Below are positions 59,915 through 64,000 of a stretch of 64,000 nucleotides of DNA, piece by piece. The position numbers were made by a program, and so were the translations under genes. This stretch comes from an uncultured Eubacteriales bacterium (lineage in GTDB: Bacteria; Bacillota; Clostridia; Oscillospirales; Acutalibacteraceae). Positions within the stretch are counted from its first letter, which is position 1, and every line of letters starts with the position of its first letter. The notes beneath the pieces are model-generated. The model had not been told where the DNA came from, did not search any database, and saw only the letters and a list, made by a program, of their open reading frames with translations. The stretch covers positions 157,868 to 221,867 of the forward strand of contig CAOSWK010000002.1 in NCBI GenBank assembly GCA_948527295.1. The letters run 5' to 3'.

Positions 59915-60100
59915 TTAACGACAAACAAGAGATAAACAGCTAAGAATTTTCTGTCATAAAAAATTTTCTGCTTTCCTATGCCACATTTTTTTATCGCAAA
60001 AAGGTGGCGCCCAAAATGCTCTTCTAAAGATAAACCAGAAATCTCCAGGGTATTTTCAATTTTGAATTGACTTAACAAATTTTTTGATACAATATAATCT

Positions 60101-61133
60101 TTAATTTATAAAGACCCTTACTTTTCCTTCTAAGCTTGAAGATTCATTATAATCTAGATTTATTAATACAGAACGAAATTTTTTAAAATTGTCTTCATAT
60201 TTTTGAAGTTTTTTGGAAATAGCTTTACTGATTTCACCTATCTCATTTAATCCATCTGTAACAATATATGTTTCAGAGTCATAATCAAATTCTAATGTAA
60301 CTTCTTCACCCTTTGATATCAAGGCTAAATTATCTTGTCTTGAATTCCCGAACTCGTCTTTTTTGGTTGTTTTAATTAATTTTGCATCTAAATAATCAAT
60401 TTTATCTAATTCTTTTTTTGTCATCTCTTGATAAAATCCTAGGGCAATTTTAATTTCCTTATTATTTTCATCAACAGCAGATATAAAGCCACATATTTGA
60501 TGTTCCTTGCCATCACTATAATTTAGTATCATTTTTTGTTGGTATGTACCCTATGAAAAGATCATCATATAATACTTGTATAGCATTTGGATCATATTGA
60601 TTTTCAGATTCATGATTAAAATAAAGCTGATGATTAATTTCAATTTTAGAAATATCAAAATCTCGATATTTAATTCCTTTTACATCGACATCATAATACT
60701 CATATTTCAAATATCTATTATAATCGTCTACAAAAGCAAATTTACTCCGAGAGCTCCTTGTTTTATTTAAATTATTGTTTTTGTCGTGATTTGGCATATC
60801 TAAACTGTTTTTTGGGGACTGGCTATTGGTCGATTTACCACTTGGCGAGGCAGTCTGTAAATTGTTAGTTTCTTTATTTATATTTTCTTTGCTTGAAGAA
60901 ACTTCCACTAGTAAATCATCTTGTAAATTGTCAGTATTATGTGTATTTTTTTGCTTGAAAGAATTTCAATTATTGATTTAATAATATCAATAATCCAACC
61001 CACTCCACAAAATCCACATGTAAGTAAATACAATATTCCAATACCCATTTTTTTCTCGATAAATTTATGAATACCAAACCATCCCCAAAAAACAAGTTAT
61101 TAAAAACTTCAACAATACATTTTTATTAATCAT
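60101..61133 (-). pseudogene. TM2-HIRAN domain protein broken by frameshifts
   Basis: From the ATG at 61133 (GTGGAGCAAG upstream) the minus strand encodes, across several frames, MINKNVLLKFLITCFLG, WGWFGIHKFIEKKMGIGILY and CGFCGVGWIIDIIKS (a TM2 domain), a polar linker, a HIRAN domain (ISKIEINHQLYFNHESENQY, DPNAIQVLYDDLFIGYIPTK), and a C-terminal domain (60101-60532, from SDGKEHQICGFISAVD). Breaks fall at CCCCAAAAAA (61084-61093), a seven-A run (60946-60952) and a six-A run (about 60530). The parts between are intact, so this is either a recent pseudogene or homopolymer sequencing error. Confidence 0.72.
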
Positions 61134-61598
61134 AACACTTGCTCCACTTCATGTTCGTTATTTTTATAAATATTATAACATATAGCGATATTTTAAAAAG
61201 TATCTATAAGAATATCTTACTATAATGTTGTGAAACTATGTAACTAAAATGTGTTAACACAAAAAGGTATCAAAAATCAAAGTTACAATAGAAAAACAGA
61301 TAACATCAAAGTTTATCCTATCGAGTAGAAATTTTGTGAAAATGCTTTATTTATTAAGTGCTTTTTTGTAGTTTTAAGCGACAAATAAGTGGCAAAATAT
61401 ATTCGCCTGTTAGCGGTTGCCTTTATTGCTTGCTTTATTATTTAAACAGCGCCATTTCTACAGCAAAAGTTTGAATTTAGAGCAGTCTTAATATGCCTAG
61501 AATCGCGTCTTTATGTCACCTTTGATGATTTATTTTGTATCAAACGCGAAGTATGATGAAACCTGGTATCTAAAATATTTCCAAAGTTTGCTTAATCG
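61134..61598. other. AT-rich gap without a recognisable gene
   Basis: Frames on both strands are short and interrupted. I see no repeat, tRNA or clear promoter apart from scattered TATAAT-like strings. Confidence 0.45.
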
Positions 61599-61796
61599 TT
61601 ATGTTAAAGTTTTATATTTCTCTGACATATTTTCGCAGACAATCCAGATTCCTTCTAGTGGGTCATCAATGTAAAAATTAGGTAGAGTATCTATCCAACA
61701 AAAATAATTATTTATTTTCTTTACTGTTGCTCCCAAAATATCACAAGTATAAGCAAGCTCAATTTGTTCTAAAAGTTTAGCTTTAAAATTTATCAA
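61599..61796 (-). CDS. Short unrecognised protein or fragment
   Basis: 65 residues (INFKAKLLEQIELAYTCDIL, then IDTLPNFYIDDPLEGIWIVC). Composition is protein-like, but there is no clear ribosome site, and it lies among decayed genes. It may be the remains of a longer gene. Confidence 0.35.
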   Translation of the reverse strand: MINFKAKLLEQIELAYTCDILGATVKKINNYFCWIDTLPNFYIDDPLEGIWIVCENMSEKYKTLT

Positions 61797-61877
61797 ACTT
61801 CATTTCTATAGAAGAGAATAGGTCTAGCAGATGAGGGAAATCTTATCGAATCGCTTAGCTATAAGGCTGTATGATGT

Positions 61878-62053
61878 TTGCTGATGGACCGTGCTTGTTA
61901 GGGTGATAAAACACAAACTCTGCAGCTAAACAAAGGCTTATTACTGTTGTTTTTCTAGCTCAAATAAACGAAAAACACCTTGAAACTATGATACAGAGCT
62001 TTACCAAACGTTACAATAAAGTTGAGTATTTTTCCCTTCGTATCAAGAACTAA
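61878..62053 (+). pseudogene. IS5-type transposase remnant
   Basis: Plus-strand pieces MDRAC, GDKT, and in the next frame LITVVFLAQINEKHLETMIQ and KRYNKVEYFSLRIKN follow the order of the IS5-family DDE transposase C-terminus (LMDKAYEGD ... IPVVPP ... KRRNEVERFFRRLK). Stops and frameshifts abound. No terminal inverted repeats were found. Confidence 0.55.
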
Positions 62054-63345
62054 ATAAAACTTAATAATAACGCGAACTTATAGATGATTTAAAAAAATAA
62101 ATTAGAATAATTACAGTCTTCAAGATGGCGAACTTCGTCTGTCTGCATCAAGTATGGTTTTTATTTTGCTTTCTTCAAAAACATGGCCATAAATGTTCTA
62201 AGTTGTCTCTGTCTACGAATGCCCGAGCCTGTCAGAAATGATTTTCGTGGCTATCTCTGAGTTTATAAAAGTATCGACGCATGAGTATGTCGCAGTGAAT
62301 ATATCTTTAATGGAAGCAAATTTGCGGATTCTAAAACCAATTTAATCCTTCTACCAATATGTGAATGAGACGTATAATTACCAGTCAAATTAGTAATATT
62401 GCGCCGATGTTTATCCATACATCACCTAGATTTCGGATGTATTTTTCTTGAAGCTTTTTGTGTTTCTTTAATAAATTTATTATATACTTTGGCAAACCAA
62501 TTTTTCGTTCACTTTTTTTGTCTTCGGAGCTTCCCTGCAAAACTGACTTTTAACCCTAAAAAGAGTATGACTTATATTTAATACCCCTGTTTTTAAATCT
62601 ACATCTTCCCAATAGAGTGCATGATCCCTGTTGCTAAGAAAAGGTTCCCTATTAGCTTTAAGCTGAAAACTACTTTGGTCTTTAAGCGCCTCTAAAAATT
62701 AAAGAATGATGCAAAAATAACAACAATGGTAGTTGAAAAATTTGGAAATAAATTATCAGCGATATGAAAAAAGCAATAAGGGGTTAAGAGTCAGAATACA
62801 AGGATATCCCCCTATTATCCGCAAGGACATGTTTTTTGCGTATTTAATTTCTCAAAAGAACACGGAAAAATTTTCGTCGGTGTGCGGCTCTTAAGCATTT
62901 TGCTCGCCAACAACCCCGTGGAGACAGTTTTAAACTTTGTTACTATGATTTTTTCCCTGGCTTAAAAGATTACCACATATTATCTTCTTCAAAGTCGCAG
63001 AAATTACTGTAAATTTAGCATTGCATTCAACTTGGAAATAAACCAATAAAATTATATCACCTTATTTTTAAGCCTAAAATTCAGCAGCGCAATTATTAAA
63101 TTTCATCTGTAAATTAAATTGATAAAACAAACCTATACCCTTTCACTCCTTTTGCACAGAACAAATTAAAGAAGATTTCGTTATTACACAAAATCCCTGC
63201 AATTAAACCATCCTAACTCTGCTTAAAAGGTTCTATTTTTGCCCCCGCATAGTCAGCGACATAAGCAGTGCGGTCTAAAATAGTGCGCTATACTTCAGTT
63301 TTAAATGTTGAGTCAACTGTTAGATAGATAAATGCTATAACAAAA
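62054..63345. other. 1.3-kb decayed region
   Basis: No frame above about 60 codons looks real. Some stretches have protein-like composition (for instance about 62240-62330 on the plus strand) but are cut by stops. Read as an accumulation of dead mobile or accessory DNA. Confidence 0.45.
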
Positions 63346-64000
63346 TTAAGTAAAATTTCGAGAAAGGGCCTCCTTAGCCTTTTGTAATCCAGCTGACAGC
63401 AATTGCATAGTCCGATTGTATGACTTATTGGCGCGTTCCACTCCGTTGTGGGAAACGCTTAAATTAAAATTGCTGTGCCAGTTTGCAGACTTATCGAGCG
63501 GCACGATTTGGTATATTTTCTTGCCGTTACTGCCCCTATATAAATTCACCCATGTCGGCAAAATCTCAACATCCGAGGTTAAAACATTACCATCGCTGTA
63601 TTTTGTAAAAGTCACAGTAAACAGTACGCCGTCCTCGGTGTGACCGCTTTTCATATCCATTAGCTCTTGGCGCTGATTTGAAACCGCGTTGCCTGTGGAA
63701 TAGATGCAAACGGTGGTTTTGCCCGAAACATCCGAGTGCAGCACGCCGATGGGCTGTATCACGTGAGGGTGTCCGCCGACAATCACGTCCACACCAAGGT
63801 CACAGAGCTTTTGCGCGATGGCTCTTTGTGTCGCATTTTCTTTCAATTGATACTCCACGCCCCAGTGCAGGTAGTATATTATTTTATCCGCCCCGTGAGC
63901 CATCATTTCGGCGATAATTGCACTCTGCTCTTTATAAAAATCATCGAGTTTATTGTAGTCAAACACATTAAAAAGCTTGCTATTTTGGGCCGAAGAAGGG
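63346..64000 (-). CDS. capA: CapA family protein (poly-gamma-glutamate capsule type), C-terminal part
   Basis: Metallophosphatase-like fold of the CapA/PgsA family, which includes poly-gamma-glutamate synthesis proteins and many uncharacterised clostridial lipoproteins. The frame is open to the right edge, so the N-terminus lies outside. Visible motifs are IIYYLHWGVEYQ, VDVIVGGHPHVIQPIGVL and CIYSTGNAVSNQ, which carry the metal-site histidines. The GTG at 63966 is internal, not a start: upstream codons continue the frame (SSAQNSKLFNVFDYNK). Confidence 0.88.
   Translation of the reverse strand, partial: PSSAQNSKLFNVFDYNKLDDFYKEQSAIIAEMMAHGADKIIYYLHWGVEYQLKENATQRAIAQKLCDLGVDVIVGGHPHVIQPIGVLHSDVSGKTTVCIYSTGNAVSNQRQELMDMKSGHTEDGVLFTVTFTKYSDGNVLTSDVEILPTWVNLYRGSNGKKIYQIVPLDKSANWHSNFNLSVSHNGVERANKSYNRTMQLLSAGLQKAKEALSRNFT

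Noticed and set aside
60516..60535. Programmed frameshift in the HIRAN gene
   Set aside because: Joining the frames needs a +1 shift at an A6 run; a -1 slip there leads straight into a stop. Two more breaks in the same gene make decay or sequencing error likelier.

Overview
The window reads as one chromosomal contig of a low-GC, spore-forming Firmicute of the class Clostridia, most like Oscillospirales/Ruminococcaceae. The support is spoVAE, spoVT, an ECF transporter module, a DUF5711 protein, a GGGtGRT protein paired with a NifU-like scaffold, a kinase-like PASTA protein, AGGAGG-type ribosome sites with many TTG/GTG starts, and housekeeping gene order (comEC-holA, ruvCAB, ecfA1A2T-truA). I cannot name the species.

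Layout. 1-17.1 kb: forward housekeeping block (comEC end, holA, ppk2, PAP2 phosphatase, ruvCAB, glmM, an rRNA-methyltransferase-like gene, ecfA1-ecfA2-ecfT-truA, DUF5711, cvpA, pgsA, clpE-like). 17.3-17.8 kb: five tRNAs, the last (Lys) followed by a truncated integrase. 17.9-32.9 kb: a degraded prophage (annealing protein, RusA, DUF1492, HNH, terS, terL, regulators, prohead protease, capsid, lysozyme, holin) that lacks portal and tail genes. Between capsid and lysozyme sits a 3-kb gene for a 1005-residue protein with a RiPP-type leader. 33-36.3 kb: XRE regulator, trpS, a membrane protein, tRNA-Trp. 36.4-41 kb (minus strand): TPP-riboswitch-controlled thiamine-precursor ABC transporter, then GGGtGRT and NifU-like genes. 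41-44.1 kb: uppP, six tRNAs, a lipoprotein-like pseudogene, ndk. 44.2-56 kb: tfoX relic, aspS, htrA, spoVAE, spoVT, a Cys-rich clostridial protein, a pseudokinase with PASTA domains, feoAB with its Cys-rich partner, and a beta-lactamase-like lipoprotein. 56-64 kb: an AT-rich accessory zone with a secreted protein, the second leader-bearing protein, and many broken genes (yoeB, a MmcQ/YjbR gene with an inverted internal segment, TM2-HIRAN gene, IS5-type transposase relic), ending in a partial capA.

Most interesting. Two large proteins 29 kb apart (28137 and 57544) begin with nearly the same ~84-residue Nif11-like leader ending in a double-glycine motif. In each it is followed by a signal-peptide-like hydrophobic stretch and a large acidic, repeat-rich body. 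Such leaders normally precede small modified peptides; here they seem to mark large exported proteins. No modifying enzyme or peptidase-transporter lies nearby. The 1005-residue protein also carries basic clusters resembling nuclear-localisation signals and BspA-type leucine-rich repeats, which would fit a host-interaction role (inference).

Other notable structure: a dispersed ~95-240 bp element in three copies built from hairpins, whose two long copies bracket 18.4-36.0 kb in inverted orientation; and a 113-bp microinversion inside the second MmcQ/YjbR gene which, when flipped back on paper, restores a full reading frame. Several frameshifts fall in homopolymers, so sequencing error should be excluded before those genes are called dead.
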